DNA of 37,484 bases, from contig CAWUIO010000066.1 in the NCBI GenBank assembly GCA_963922455.1, positions 1 through 37,484 on the forward strand, given 5' to 3'. The translations under genes and the position numbers were made by a program. Below, piece after piece: positions 17,377 through 25,536 of this stretch. The notes under the pieces were generated by a model, which saw only the letters and a list, made by a program, of their open reading frames with translations, made no database searches and was not told the DNA's origin. Position 1 is the first letter of the stretch; every line of letters starts with the position of its first letter. Source of the DNA: CAWUIO01 sp963922455. GTDB taxonomy: Bacteria > Bacteroidota > Bacteroidia > Cytophagales > Microscillaceae.

Positions 17377-17877
17377 ATGAACCGTAAGAAATTTTTAAGC
17401 ACGGCCAGCCTAGGGTTGGCAACAGGCGCTATCCTCCCAGCCATGGCTCAGGCCCCCAATGATCCCGAAGCCCTTGATCCGGCCCTGGTCAAAGAATTTG
17501 TGGTGGCGGGCCATAAAGACCTGGCAAAGGTAAAAGCATTACTCGAGGAAGCACCCAACCTCATCTATGCCCGCCACGATTGGGGGAATGGAGATTTTGA
17601 AGAGGCCATTGAAGGGGCTGGCCATCTGGGCCGAAGAGAAATCGCAGCGTATTTGATCGAGCAAGGAGCCCGGGTTAACTTGTTTGTGCTGACCATGTTG
17701 GGCAAAACTGACTTAGTGAAGCCAACACTCGAGGCCTATCCTGCCCTCATAAGAGCCAAGGGTGCTCATGGGTTTACACTCTTACACCACGCCAAAGTGG
17801 GGGGCGAGCCCGCCAAGGAGCTATATGCGTATTTGCAGGATAAAGGGCTGAAGGAGACGAATATTAAGATAAAATAA
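17377..17877 (+). CDS. Exported ankyrin-repeat protein
   Basis: A 166-residue protein with a Tat-like leader (NRKKFLSTASLGLATGAILP; one R is replaced by K, so export by Sec is also possible), cleaved near AMAQ. About three ankyrin-type helix pairs follow: DLAKVKALLEEAPNLIYAR, FEEAIEGAGHLGRREIAAYL with IEQGARVNL, and GAHGFTLLHHAKVGG. Such short periplasmic ankyrin proteins are frequent in Bacteroidota; they bind protein partners and have no known enzyme activity. It is a single gene, convergent with the next at 21 nt. Confidence 0.8.
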   Translation: MNRKKFLSTASLGLATGAILPAMAQAPNDPEALDPALVKEFVVAGHKDLAKVKALLEEAPNLIYARHDWGNGDFEEAIEGAGHLGRREIAAYLIEQGARVNLFVLTMLGKTDLVKPTLEAYPALIRAKGAHGFTLLHHAKVGGEPAKELYAYLQDKGLKETNIKIK

Positions 17878-17898
17878 ATTCACTTTCTACCCAAACTC

Positions 17899-18576
17899 CT
17901 AAGGGAAAGTTCGGCTGCGGCGATACACTTGGGTCTGTCCTTCGTTGTTCTCGGAGATCCCTTCAAGATACAAAAATGTATCTTCCAGCCGGACTTTCCA
18001 TGTATCTAGATTTATTTCGTTTCCTAGCCATATTAGCCTAAGCTCGGAACGATGTCCGTGTATCTGCCAATAGCCCCGACTTCGTAGGCCTTGTTTGTTC
18101 CGGGCCCGAATTTCGCGGTCCCAACGGAGAAAAAGAAAGGCGGTTTGCGGGCTATCATCTTCCATAAGCTGCCATAAGCCTGTCAATTGCTCGACTGGTC
18201 CTTGGGGCAACTCCTGGATGGGTACCCACGTCACTCGAACGGGCAGACCGTCTTCCTCTCTTTGCCAAATCATACGGTCCTGCTCAAAAGATACTTGAAA
18301 GGGGGCATAATTTTCTGCGATCCCTCGAGGATCATGGGTAGTTAATAGTTGCTTTTCTTTCTCGAAGACATAGGTGCCGTGGCTATTTTGGAGCCAGCCA
18401 TTACCCGATTTAAAAATTCCATCGGGATAAATTTTAGTCCATTTGGCTACGGGGGTTAAAACTTGCTCGCCCACCGTGACTTCCTGGGCCAACCAAAAGC
18501 CAGTAATTTCTTGGGCAGCTATACACTGGGCTCCCCATACCCAGAAGAGGGGGATTATAAATAGGATACGTTGCAT
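17899..18576 (-). CDS. Secreted lipocalin-like protein, internally duplicated
   Basis: A 225-residue protein with a signal peptide (about 1-21, ending IAAQ). Two similar halves each start with a GxW motif (EITGFWLAQEVTVGEQVL and QLTGLWQLMEDDSPQT), the usual opening of lipocalin-like barrels, and each continues with alternating strands (GIFKSGNGWLQNSHGTYVF; IRARNKQGLRSRGYWQIHG). The likely role is binding a small hydrophobic ligand or an envelope partner. Its ATG lies four bases after the stop of the upstream serine hydrolase gene, so the two form an operon. It ends in TAG. Confidence 0.65.
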   Translation of the reverse strand: MQRILFIIPLFWVWGAQCIAAQEITGFWLAQEVTVGEQVLTPVAKWTKIYPDGIFKSGNGWLQNSHGTYVFEKEKQLLTTHDPRGIAENYAPFQVSFEQDRMIWQREEDGLPVRVTWVPIQELPQGPVEQLTGLWQLMEDDSPQTAFLFLRWDREIRARNKQGLRSRGYWQIHGHRSELRLIWLGNEINLDTWKVRLEDTFLYLEGISENNEGQTQVYRRSRTFP

Positions 18577-18580
18577 CTTA

Positions 18581-19726
18581 CTAGGGATTTAAAATGTGTA
18601 CAATTTTTTGGGCAAGGGCTAATTCCCGAGTTTGCTCTCCCACATTGGAAAGAAAAGCGAGGGTCCACTCTCCCTGATTTATGCGGATCAGCATGGATTT
18701 GAAGCCTTCGGTGGCTCCTCCGTGTATAATGTATTGTTTATCAATACCCAGATTGCCCATTCGATAGGCCTTTTTCCCATCGAAGACAGCCCAACCGTAG
18801 CCGTAAGAAATATCCGGGTTTACTTCCTTTACTTGATTGCTAAACATCACTTCTTGCATTTCTGGAGATAAAAGAGAGCCGTTTTGCAAGGCAATTGCCC
18901 AAAGAGCTAGATCCTCGGAGGTGGAAAAGATACGCCTCCCTAAAGTGAGGTCGATAAATTCATTGCGTTTCCAGGACTTATCATCATCGGGATCGCTCCG
19001 GTTGTAGGCCTCGACAAGTTGGGGGAAAATTTCTCGGTTATCTAGACCAGCAAAGGTATGTTTAAGCCCGAGAGGAGAGCATATCTTTTCTTGTAACAAG
19101 TGGTCAAAATCTTTTTGATAGGCTTCTTCAAGGAGGATGCATAAGATATGGTAGGCAAAATTGCTGTAATAAAATTTTGTTCCTGGGGTACTCAGAGCGT
19201 CTAAGTGACTGATAAAATCCACATATGCATCATTTTGAAAATGACTTCGTTTAAACTTCCTGTAGTGGTTGGCCGATAAATTGGGGGCTACCCCATCATA
19301 ATCGGCTAGGCCCGCCGTATGGCTCATCATCTGGTGAAGGCTTATGTCAGGGTGAAAACTACCCGAATACGGGATAGCGTATTGTTTAAGGAGCGCTACC
19401 AATTTGTCCCGACGGTGCCATTTACCTTCTTCTTCGGCGAGCAAGACCAAGGCACAAATAAAAGATTTGTTTACTGAGCAAATATCAAATCGATAATGGG
19501 GCTGCATCGGGAGGTTCCATACCCGATTGGCTAGTCCCCAAGCTTTCTGGTAATACGCCTTATCATGATAAAATATAGCCAATGTACCGTGAAAGCGGTC
19601 GGCTTGGTACTCGCTTTCCATCAAACTATCCAGCTTCCTCGTGAGTTTGGGGGAAGGGCTATCCTGGGCATAAGTCATGACCGGGAAAAGTAAGCAGGGC
19701 AGGAAAATAAATAATCGCAAGAGCAT
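18581..19726 (-). CDS. Serine hydrolase, beta-lactamase class C/penicillin-binding-protein-like
   Basis: A 381-residue exported protein (signal peptide about 1-20, ending TYAQ). It has the three class C landmarks: SxxK as SVNK at residues 84-87, YxN as YSN at 187-189, and HGG in YIIHGGATEGF near residue 338 in place of KTG. Family members are D,D-peptidases, esterases or related amidases acting in the periplasm; most are not resistance enzymes. Further family features are HQMMSHTAGL and the FSTSEDLALWA helix. It is co-transcribed with the lipocalin-like gene 4 nt downstream. It ends in TAG. Confidence 0.88.
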   Translation of the reverse strand: MLLRLFIFLPCLLFPVMTYAQDSPSPKLTRKLDSLMESEYQADRFHGTLAIFYHDKAYYQKAWGLANRVWNLPMQPHYRFDICSVNKSFICALVLLAEEEGKWHRRDKLVALLKQYAIPYSGSFHPDISLHQMMSHTAGLADYDGVAPNLSANHYRKFKRSHFQNDAYVDFISHLDALSTPGTKFYYSNFAYHILCILLEEAYQKDFDHLLQEKICSPLGLKHTFAGLDNREIFPQLVEAYNRSDPDDDKSWKRNEFIDLTLGRRIFSTSEDLALWAIALQNGSLLSPEMQEVMFSNQVKEVNPDISYGYGWAVFDGKKAYRMGNLGIDKQYIIHGGATEGFKSMLIRINQGEWTLAFLSNVGEQTRELALAQKIVHILNP

Positions 19727-19795
19727 TTTCTTTTTTTTGGCAATTTAGTTTGCTCTCGGGAATACAAGCCCATAAACTGTTTATATGGGGCGAAA

Positions 19796-20596
19796 TCACT
19801 CCCTCAGGGGTGAATGTTCGGTTACAGGTTTAGGTAAAAAGGAGGCTTGGTAGGAACTAGAAACCGGAATGAATACATGGTAACCCAGATCTAAGATCAA
19901 GTTTCTGTTTTCGTAGCTAAGGTTTTGAATTTGGAAAGGATTCACCAAGTAACGCCGATGACATCGCTGGATAAAGGGACTCTGCCGATTGGCTTCTTCC
20001 ATCCGTTTGAGTGTGGTGCGGAGGAGGCTCCGTTTGAGTTGCCCTCCCGAAAGATAATGGATCTCTACATAATTATCGGCCGATTCTATAAACAGAAAGT
20101 TTTCCCCAGCCAGGCTCAATACTTGCTTGGCATTGTCTGAGAAGAATTGTAAAATCGAGGGCTTGGGCGACTTGGCCGTATAGTGAAATTGTAGCATGAA
20201 ATCCCAAACGATTGGAAATACCATGACTGCCGTATATTCGGCCAAAAGAAGTAAGTAGGCCCCCAAAAACCACTCTTGCCAAAGCCAGAAATGATTAAAC
20301 AGGAGAAACGTAAGATTGGCTCCCATCCAAATTTCCCCTACTTTCCATAATAAACGAGCCCCTAGTCGGCCTTGCCCTAGCCACTTTCTCTCCAAAAATG
20401 CCCCGAAAGCAAAATTAAGACCGGTGGCCCCCCCAAAGCATATGGCCCGAAATAACAAACTGTGCCCAGAAGCCGATAGGCCCGTTTGAATATGGTAGGC
20501 CTTATACACATAGAGTACAAAAAATAGCGCAAAGGCACTGGCTAAGGGGAGAAATAAACGGCGCAATACTGGTAAAGAAAGAGCAGACATGGACAA
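19796..20596 (-). CDS. Membrane-anchored LytTR-family transcriptional regulator
   Basis: A 266-residue protein with four predicted membrane segments in the first 140 residues (LFLPLASAFALFFVLYVY, LLFRAICFGGATGLNFAFG, ANLTFLLFNHFWLW, FLGAYLLLLAEYTAVMVFP). A C-terminal LytTR DNA-binding domain follows (about 165-260: FLFIESADNYVEIHYLSGGQ, LLRTTLKRMEE, FIQRCHRRYLVNPFQIQ). It has no receiver domain, so it probably senses a membrane signal directly, a layout common in Bacteroidota. No partner histidine kinase is adjacent. The target is unknown; LytTR proteins bind paired direct repeats, which I did not find nearby. Confidence 0.88.
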   Translation of the reverse strand: MSMSALSLPVLRRLFLPLASAFALFFVLYVYKAYHIQTGLSASGHSLLFRAICFGGATGLNFAFGAFLERKWLGQGRLGARLLWKVGEIWMGANLTFLLFNHFWLWQEWFLGAYLLLLAEYTAVMVFPIVWDFMLQFHYTAKSPKPSILQFFSDNAKQVLSLAGENFLFIESADNYVEIHYLSGGQLKRSLLRTTLKRMEEANRQSPFIQRCHRRYLVNPFQIQNLSYENRNLILDLGYHVFIPVSSSYQASFLPKPVTEHSPLRE

Positions 20597-20640
20597 GCTT
20601 GGGCTAAGGGTACAACAACCAAAATACTCAAGAACGCCCT

Positions 20641-20676
20641 AAAATAAAAAAGCGGAGCCCAGCCGATGGGCCCCGC
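20641..20676 (-). terminator. Intrinsic terminator of the DUF2892 gene
   Basis: Arms GCGGAGCCCA (20652-20661) and TGGGCCCCGC (20667-20676) with a five-base loop; the single mismatch becomes a G-U pair in minus-strand RNA. On that strand the stem is followed by TTTTTTATTTT. It lies 23 nt after the TAG stop. Confidence 0.8.
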
Positions 20677-20699
20677 CTACCTCAATGAACAAGGGTACG

Positions 20700-20903
20700 C
20701 TATCTGCTGCGGTTGGTACGCAAGCCCAAGGCCGCATACAAAGGACAGAAGTTTACAAAACTGGTCACTAAGAAAATGCCAGCTACTGCCAATAAAATGA
20801 TACCTAAGGTTCCTCCCAAAACATTGGTGAAGTATAAAACGGCAATAAAAGCCGTCAAAAATAGGCGGATCATGCGGTCCGCGCCTCCCATATTCTTTTT
20901 CAT
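20700..20903 (-). CDS. DUF2892 family small inner-membrane protein
   Basis: A 67-residue protein: MKKNMGGADRMIRLFLTAFI, a membrane segment, a short GGTLG turn, a second membrane segment, then the conserved FVNFCPLYAALGLRT end. This matches DUF2892 proteins (the C-terminal membrane part of YgaP-like rhodaneses). The single cysteine before PLY is a family feature and may accept or relay a thiol-bound group. It lies 98 nt downstream of a Crp/Fnr regulator on the same strand, a common arrangement suggesting that regulator controls it. An intrinsic terminator follows. Confidence 0.88.
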   Translation of the reverse strand: MKKNMGGADRMIRLFLTAFIAVLYFTNVLGGTLGIILLAVAGIFLVTSFVNFCPLYAALGLRTNRSR

Positions 20904-21001
20904 TGTATGAAATTTTGTTTAATACCATCGAGGGTAACTACTTGAATATACCCTAGTACTTCAAATGTAGGAAGGGGAGGCGAGGAAGGCAGTGACTCAA
21001 G

Positions 21002-21625
21002 TCACCGTTCGCGAACTAATATACTTTGCCCGTTTTGCTCTACTTGGTTTTCGTGCTCGAGCTTTTTCATCAGGCGGCTTATAACTTCACGGGCCGTACC
21101 CAACTCTTGGGCAATTTGACGATGGGAAATTTTGAGAGGATTCTTCCCGGTGAGCTGTACCTTTTCTTGGAGGTAATCCAAAAGGCGTTTGTCCATGTTA
21201 TCAAAAAGGACGTGGTGGATCGTATCCAGAAGGTCCCGGTACCGCAAATTATACTGTTGAAAAAACAGGGCGTTCAAATCAGGAAAATCCTTAACCCAGT
21301 CTCCAACTTTTTGCCCCGGTAGCAATAATGCCGTAGTATCTTCTTCGCACACCGCAAATACTTGGCTAGGCTCTTTTCTACGGCTAGCGGCAAAAGACAT
21401 GACACAACTTTCTTGGGGCTTGATATAGTAGAGCAACAACTCCCGGCCCTCATATCGGGTAAAGACCTTAATCAAACCTTCTAAGACAATGGGGATAACT
21501 TGGATATATTGCCCTTCCCGCAAGATTTCGGTATCTCGAGGAAAACGCTGGGCCTGAGAGGACTGGATGATTTGCCCCTGCAAGGCAGGAGGTAAAAAAG
21601 AAAGGGATTCTTGGATGCTTTTCAT
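21002..21625 (-). CDS. Crp/Fnr-family transcriptional regulator
   Basis: A 207-residue protein. The cNMP-binding-like beta-roll is about residues 20-125 (FPRDTEILREGQYIQVIPIV, LIKVFTRYEGRELLLYYIKP, QESCVMSFAA) and the winged helix about 150-205 (LKISHRQIAQELGTAREVIS, RLMKKLEHENQVEQ). The REVISR recognition helix is close to that of Fnr/Crp regulators answering nitric oxide, oxygen or anaerobic signals in this phylum. Only isolated cysteines occur, so an Fnr-type iron-sulfur cluster is unlikely; the ligand is not evident. It probably regulates the adjacent DUF2892 gene. Confidence 0.88.
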   Translation of the reverse strand: MKSIQESLSFLPPALQGQIIQSSQAQRFPRDTEILREGQYIQVIPIVLEGLIKVFTRYEGRELLLYYIKPQESCVMSFAASRRKEPSQVFAVCEEDTTALLLPGQKVGDWVKDFPDLNALFFQQYNLRYRDLLDTIHHVLFDNMDKRLLDYLQEKVQLTGKNPLKISHRQIAQELGTAREVISRLMKKLEHENQVEQNGQSILVRER

Positions 21626-21653
21626 GCTGCTGCTAACGGGTAAATAAAGCTTA

Positions 21654-21813
21654 GAAACTGTTTAAGATTAGTTTTTGCTGGCGAAAAGGGGGAGTTTTGG
21701 GTTCTGATGAAATCAACAATGAGCGCATAGCAGCGCTACGGGCGATAAATTTGATGAAATCAGGTTCCAAAAATGCCCCTTTGCAGACCAAAGGATTAAT
21801 TTTAAACAGTTTC
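21654..21813. mobile_element. MITE-like element with terminal inverted repeats and TTA duplication
   Basis: The ends GAAACTGTTTAA (left) and TTAAACAGTTTC (right) are perfect inverted repeats and stay similar further inward (GATTAGT against ATTAATT). The 160-bp element is bordered by TTA on both sides (21651-21653, 21814-21816). An inner pair TTCTGATGAAATCA and TTGATGAAATCAGG is in direct orientation. There is no transposase inside. The size, ends and a three-base TNA duplication fit a nonautonomous derivative of an IS5-group (IS1031-type) element; the family is inferred from the duplication only. Confidence 0.65.
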
Positions 21814-21851
21814 TTAATGTAGGGGTTTTTCCTTAAATATAAAAAGGCTAT

Positions 21852-21983
21852 GGGGCTGCCCCCGGCGATTTTAGGAAGGGACTCCCTAGGGACATACCGT
21901 GCCGCCGGGGTCGGGCTTTCGCTACTCGCTGCCTTTCCCCACAGCCCAACACGAGCTCAAACAGGCCGCTCTATCCCTCAGCC
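21852..21983 (+). repeat. Repeat end module 'd' (left end of composite element)
   Basis: Starts GGGGCTGCCCCCGGCG, then a unique loop, the arm CGCCGGGG, TCGGGCTTTCGCTACTCGC, and ends AGGCCGCTCTATCCCTCAGCC. It faces module e across three body units. The sequence downstream of the hairpin is almost identical to module a and its body (minus strand of 1-400), but loop and stem arms differ. Confidence 0.88.
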
Positions 21984-22630
21984 AATGAGAGGAGAGAAGA
22001 GAGAGGAGGGAGGAGAGATCAGGAACCAGGAGGCTCGATCATAGCAGTGGAGAGCAGCATAGCGCGATCAAAAAGAGCGTGAATCAAGTTCACCTAAACA
22101 GGTTAACTCAGGATGCCGAGAGAAGCAAGCAGTTAAGAATTTGTGCCCATCTCTCTTCTAAAGTTTGGTGATTTCTTAACCCTTGAAAAAAGTCCCGGCT
22201 CCCGGTTCTCGGCTCCCGGCTCCCAGTCCCATCTCTCCTCTCTCTTCTTCCTCCTCCTTGTAGGGGTATTCGCATAGCGCGATCAAAAAGAGCGTGTATC
22301 AAGTTCACCTAAACAGGTTAAGCCAGGATGCCGAGAGAAGCAAGCCGTTAAGAACCTGTGCCCATCTCTCCTCTCGCATCTCTCCTCTCTCCTCTAAAGT
22401 TTGGTGATTTCTTAACCCGTGAAAAAAGTCCCGCCTCCCGGCTCCCGGCTCCCAGTCCCATCTCTCCTCTCTCTTCTCCTCCCTCCTTGTAGGGGTATTA
22501 GCATAGCGTCACCAAACAGAACGTGTATCAAGTTGGCCTAAACCGCTTAACTCAGGATGCCGAGAGAGGCAAGCAGTTAAGAATTTGTGCCCATCTCTCT
22601 TCTCGCATCTCTCCTCTCTCTTCTTCTTCA
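21984..22630 (+). repeat. Body of composite repeat: three tandem units
   Basis: Units begin with GCATAGCG at 22057, 22272 and 22501 (periods 215 and 229 bp; the third is shortened to about 127 bp). Each holds a GTGAATCAAGTTCAC-like palindrome (GTGTATCAAGTT in later units), TTAACTCAGGATGCCGAGAG, GCAAGCAGTTAAGAA and a pyrimidine-rich tract. Units one and two also carry GTGATTTCTTAACCC and heptamers such as CTCCCGG. The first unit and its leader match the minus strand of 1-320. No protein-coding potential is evident. Confidence 0.82.
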
Positions 22631-22759
22631 GCTTAGGGATAGAGCCATTGTCTGAGCCCGCCGCTGGTCTGCGCCTAGGCCGGCGAGTGGCGAAAGCCCG
22701 GCCCGCGCCGGCCCAAGATGATGTATTAACCCCCATTTTTTAGGGCGCGGGCAAGCCCC
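22631..22759 (-). repeat. Repeat end module 'e' (right end of composite element)
   Basis: On the minus strand from 22759: GGGGCTTGCCCGCGCC, a unique loop containing AAAAAATGGGGG, the arm GGCGCGGGC, CGGGCTTTCGCCACTCGCC, and finally CAATGGCTCTATCCCTAAGC. It begins exactly 8 nt after the stop of the minus-strand permease gene and reads in the same direction, just as module b does after the NSS gene. Confidence 0.88.
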
Positions 22760-22767
22760 AAGTTTTA

Positions 22768-25179
22768 TTATTCGTCTTTGAGCACTTCTACGGGGTTAAG
22801 GCGGGTAGACCACCAGGTTTGGGAACTAATGGTGAGCAAGGCAATCAGCAGGGCCATGCCAGCGGTTAGGGCAAAACTGAGCCAAGAGATCTCCATACGA
22901 TAGGCAAAACTTTCCAACCACCGACTCATCCAGTAGTAGGCAATCGGGATGGAAATAGCATTGGCCAGCAAGATAAGTAATATCGTTTCCTGACTCATCA
23001 GAAGGATAATGTGCCATACCGACGCTCCCAATACTTTGCGGATACCGACTTCTTTTTGTCTCTGTTCGGCCGTAAAAGAGGCCAAACCGAAAAGTCCTAG
23101 GCAAGCAATAAAAATAGCCAGCCCGGTAAAGACCTGGATCATTTGGGCAAAGCGCTGGTCGTCTTTGTATTGTTGAGCAAACTGTTCATCCAAAAACTGA
23201 TACTCAAAAGGCACGTTGGGAACCGACTGATTCCAACTTTTTTGCAGACGGCTGAGTAAATCACTCACTTGGCCTCCTTGATAACTCAAGAGCACGTAGG
23301 GAAATTGATTGGGGTTTTCCTCGAGGAGGAGCACGAGCGGCTGGATACGCTCATGCAAAGAAGTAAAGTGAAAATCGCCTACGACGCCCGCCACTTCCAT
23401 TTGCCAGTCAAAGCTAGGAGAGACCAGCGTTTTACCCAGGGCTTCCTCCGGGCTCCAACCAAAAGCCCGGGCAGCGGTTTCATTGATAATCACCCGGTTG
23501 GAGTCGGCCGGGAAGGCGGGGTCAAAGAAGCGCCCGCTTTTTATGTCTAAGTTAAGGACATCGGCTAGGGTATAATCGCAAAATTGAATTTTACTATTGG
23601 CCAATTGGCTATTGCTGGCCCCTTGGGGTTTGAAGTCATTGTCGTGGGGAATAAAGGTGCCCGGGTAGGCACTGATCCCGCTAACTCCCGCTAACTGAGA
23701 AAGGCTAGTCCAATCATTTTTAAACTGGGTATATTGCTCTCGGGCTTGCTCCGTACGAAGGGGGATGATGAGTTTTTGACTCTTCTCAAAACCCAAAGGT
23801 TTGTTTTGGACATAGGCCAATTGCTGCACTATAAGCAAGGTACTACTAATGAGCCCCACCGATACGGTAAACTGAAACACGACCAAGCCTTTTCGCAAGG
23901 CTTGAGCCGATAAAGCACTCCGAATCTTCCCTTTAAGTACCCGCATCGGTTGAAAGGAAGACAGATAAAAAGCAGGGTAGCTACCCGCCATAATGCCCAC
24001 AAGGACTAGGAAGAGTATGATGAAACCCCAGTCACCCACACTGTGTAATATGCTGTAATGCAACTGCCGGTTGGCTAAGCGCTCAAAGGATGGAAGAAAT
24101 AATTCTAGCAAGACCAAGCCCATTACCAGAGCCAACGTGCTCAGTAAAAGCGATTCGCCGATAAATTGAGCGATTAGCTCTATTCGGTAGGCACCCAAGA
24201 CTTTCCGTAAACCTACTTCCCGGGCCCGTTTGGAGGAGCGCGCGGTGCTTAGGTTCATAAAATTGATACAGGCCAGGATTAAAATGAGCGTTGCCAAGGC
24301 CGTTAACATGTAAATATACTGTATGCTGCTGCTGCCCGGAAACTCTCCCCTGAGGTGCGATTGTAAGTGAATATCCTGGATGGCTTGTAGATAGTTAAAC
24401 TTCCGGGCGCCCGTTTGTCGAAACCCGTCTTCGGTATAAGGCTTTAGAAAAGCGGGTATTTTAGCTTGCAAATCTTTGGCCGAGGCTTGAGGGTGTAATT
24501 TGGCATAGGTATATAAGAAGTTATTACCAATCCATTCCTTGGAATTGCTGGCGTACTCGGCAATTCCTCCTGGGGTGTTAAAAGAAAGCAAATAATTAAA
24601 TGGGATATGACTTGGATGCTCCGGCTCGGCAAAAACCCCTTTGACCTGAAAGTCCCGGTCATTGAGTTGGATCACCTGCCCTATACTTTCTGCGGGACCT
24701 TTTTTGAATAATTTTTGACTTAGGGTCTCCGATAAAACGATAGAAAAGGGGGCATCCAGGGACGTTTCGGGATCTCCAGCCAGAAAATCACAGGCAAATA
24801 TATCGAGAAATGTAGAGTCGACATAATAGCCGTGTTCTTCATAAAATTGCTCCCCACCATTCGAGAAAATCTTTTCGGGGGCCCCCAGAAAACGGGTAAC
24901 TTGGGCCACTTCTGGGAAAGTTTCCTTTAAAGCCCAAGCCAAGGGAGGAGGCGAGGAAGCCATTTTTACCGATTCATCTTCTCTTTGGATCTCACTGATA
25001 ACGCGGTAAATATGCTCGTACTCCGGATGGTGGCGATCATAACTCAACTCAAAACGGATATACACGAGTATGAGCAATACCGCGCAAATCCCTAAAGATA
25101 GGCCTAAGATATTAATGAGGGAGTAAACTCGGTTTTTTAGTAAGTGTCTCCAGGCGATTTTCAGATAATTGTATAACAT
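22768..25179 (-). CDS. ABC transporter permease, MacB/FtsX type
   Basis: An 803-residue permease with the usual Bacteroidota layout. It opens YLKIAWRHLLKNRVYSLINI, then membrane helix 1, a large periplasmic MacB core domain (about 45-270), three helices (about 285-400 with FMNLSTARSSKRAREVGLRK), a fourth helix near 430, a second periplasmic domain (about 450-670), and three final helices (with RQKEVGIRKVLGASVWHIIL). The two VGxRKVLGA coupling motifs contact the ATPase subunit. Such permeases act in mechanotransmission or export of peptides, lipoproteins or antibiotics. No ATP-binding subunit is encoded next to it, so a separately encoded partner is needed. Full length, no lesions. Confidence 0.92.
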   Translation of the reverse strand: MLYNYLKIAWRHLLKNRVYSLINILGLSLGICAVLLILVYIRFELSYDRHHPEYEHIYRVISEIQREDESVKMASSPPPLAWALKETFPEVAQVTRFLGAPEKIFSNGGEQFYEEHGYYVDSTFLDIFACDFLAGDPETSLDAPFSIVLSETLSQKLFKKGPAESIGQVIQLNDRDFQVKGVFAEPEHPSHIPFNYLLSFNTPGGIAEYASNSKEWIGNNFLYTYAKLHPQASAKDLQAKIPAFLKPYTEDGFRQTGARKFNYLQAIQDIHLQSHLRGEFPGSSSIQYIYMLTALATLILILACINFMNLSTARSSKRAREVGLRKVLGAYRIELIAQFIGESLLLSTLALVMGLVLLELFLPSFERLANRQLHYSILHSVGDWGFIILFLVLVGIMAGSYPAFYLSSFQPMRVLKGKIRSALSAQALRKGLVVFQFTVSVGLISSTLLIVQQLAYVQNKPLGFEKSQKLIIPLRTEQAREQYTQFKNDWTSLSQLAGVSGISAYPGTFIPHDNDFKPQGASNSQLANSKIQFCDYTLADVLNLDIKSGRFFDPAFPADSNRVIINETAARAFGWSPEEALGKTLVSPSFDWQMEVAGVVGDFHFTSLHERIQPLVLLLEENPNQFPYVLLSYQGGQVSDLLSRLQKSWNQSVPNVPFEYQFLDEQFAQQYKDDQRFAQMIQVFTGLAIFIACLGLFGLASFTAEQRQKEVGIRKVLGASVWHIILLMSQETILLILLANAISIPIAYYWMSRWLESFAYRMEISWLSFALTAGMALLIALLTISSQTWWSTRLNPVEVLKDE

Positions 25180-25536
25180 GTCTTCATGGTTTGCCCTAAA
25201 AAATACAAAGGGTATTCCTTAAATGTAATTTGTTGATTATTAGGGCGTTATTTTTTTTTAGTTGGCTTTGGCTGTTCGCTTATACTGCAGGGGTGTTCAC
25301 AAATGGGCAGTAAACATAGTAGTAGTAGTACACCAGTTTAAAAATAATGTAAAGGTTCTATGTATGTATTAGCTTTAATTTCTGGCAAAAGATTCTAAAA
25401 AAAATGGTTTATTTAAGCTAATTAAGCGTCTTTTCAGGGTAGCATTCATTTTTTTAAATAGTACAAGTATCAGGATAAGGGTTTTTGAAATGTATAGATA
25501 ACTCAGCAAATTTTTAACTAGCAATCTGAAGTTTCC
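25180..25536. other. Intergenic region without recognisable gene
   Basis: A+T-rich, about 357 nt between divergent genes. A short TAG microsatellite (four units near 25318-25330) and several T runs are the only structure seen. Promoters for the permease and the MBOAT gene must be here, but none could be assigned. Confidence 0.4.

Noticed and set aside
22500..22520. tRNA or attachment site at the edges of the A+T-rich cassette or composite repeat
   Set aside because: No cloverleaf, integrase gene or duplicated attachment sequence was found at either boundary.
22057..22627. CRISPR array in the tandem repeat region
   Set aside because: Units are 215-229 bp and similar across their full length, with no short repeats and unique spacers, and no cas genes nearby.
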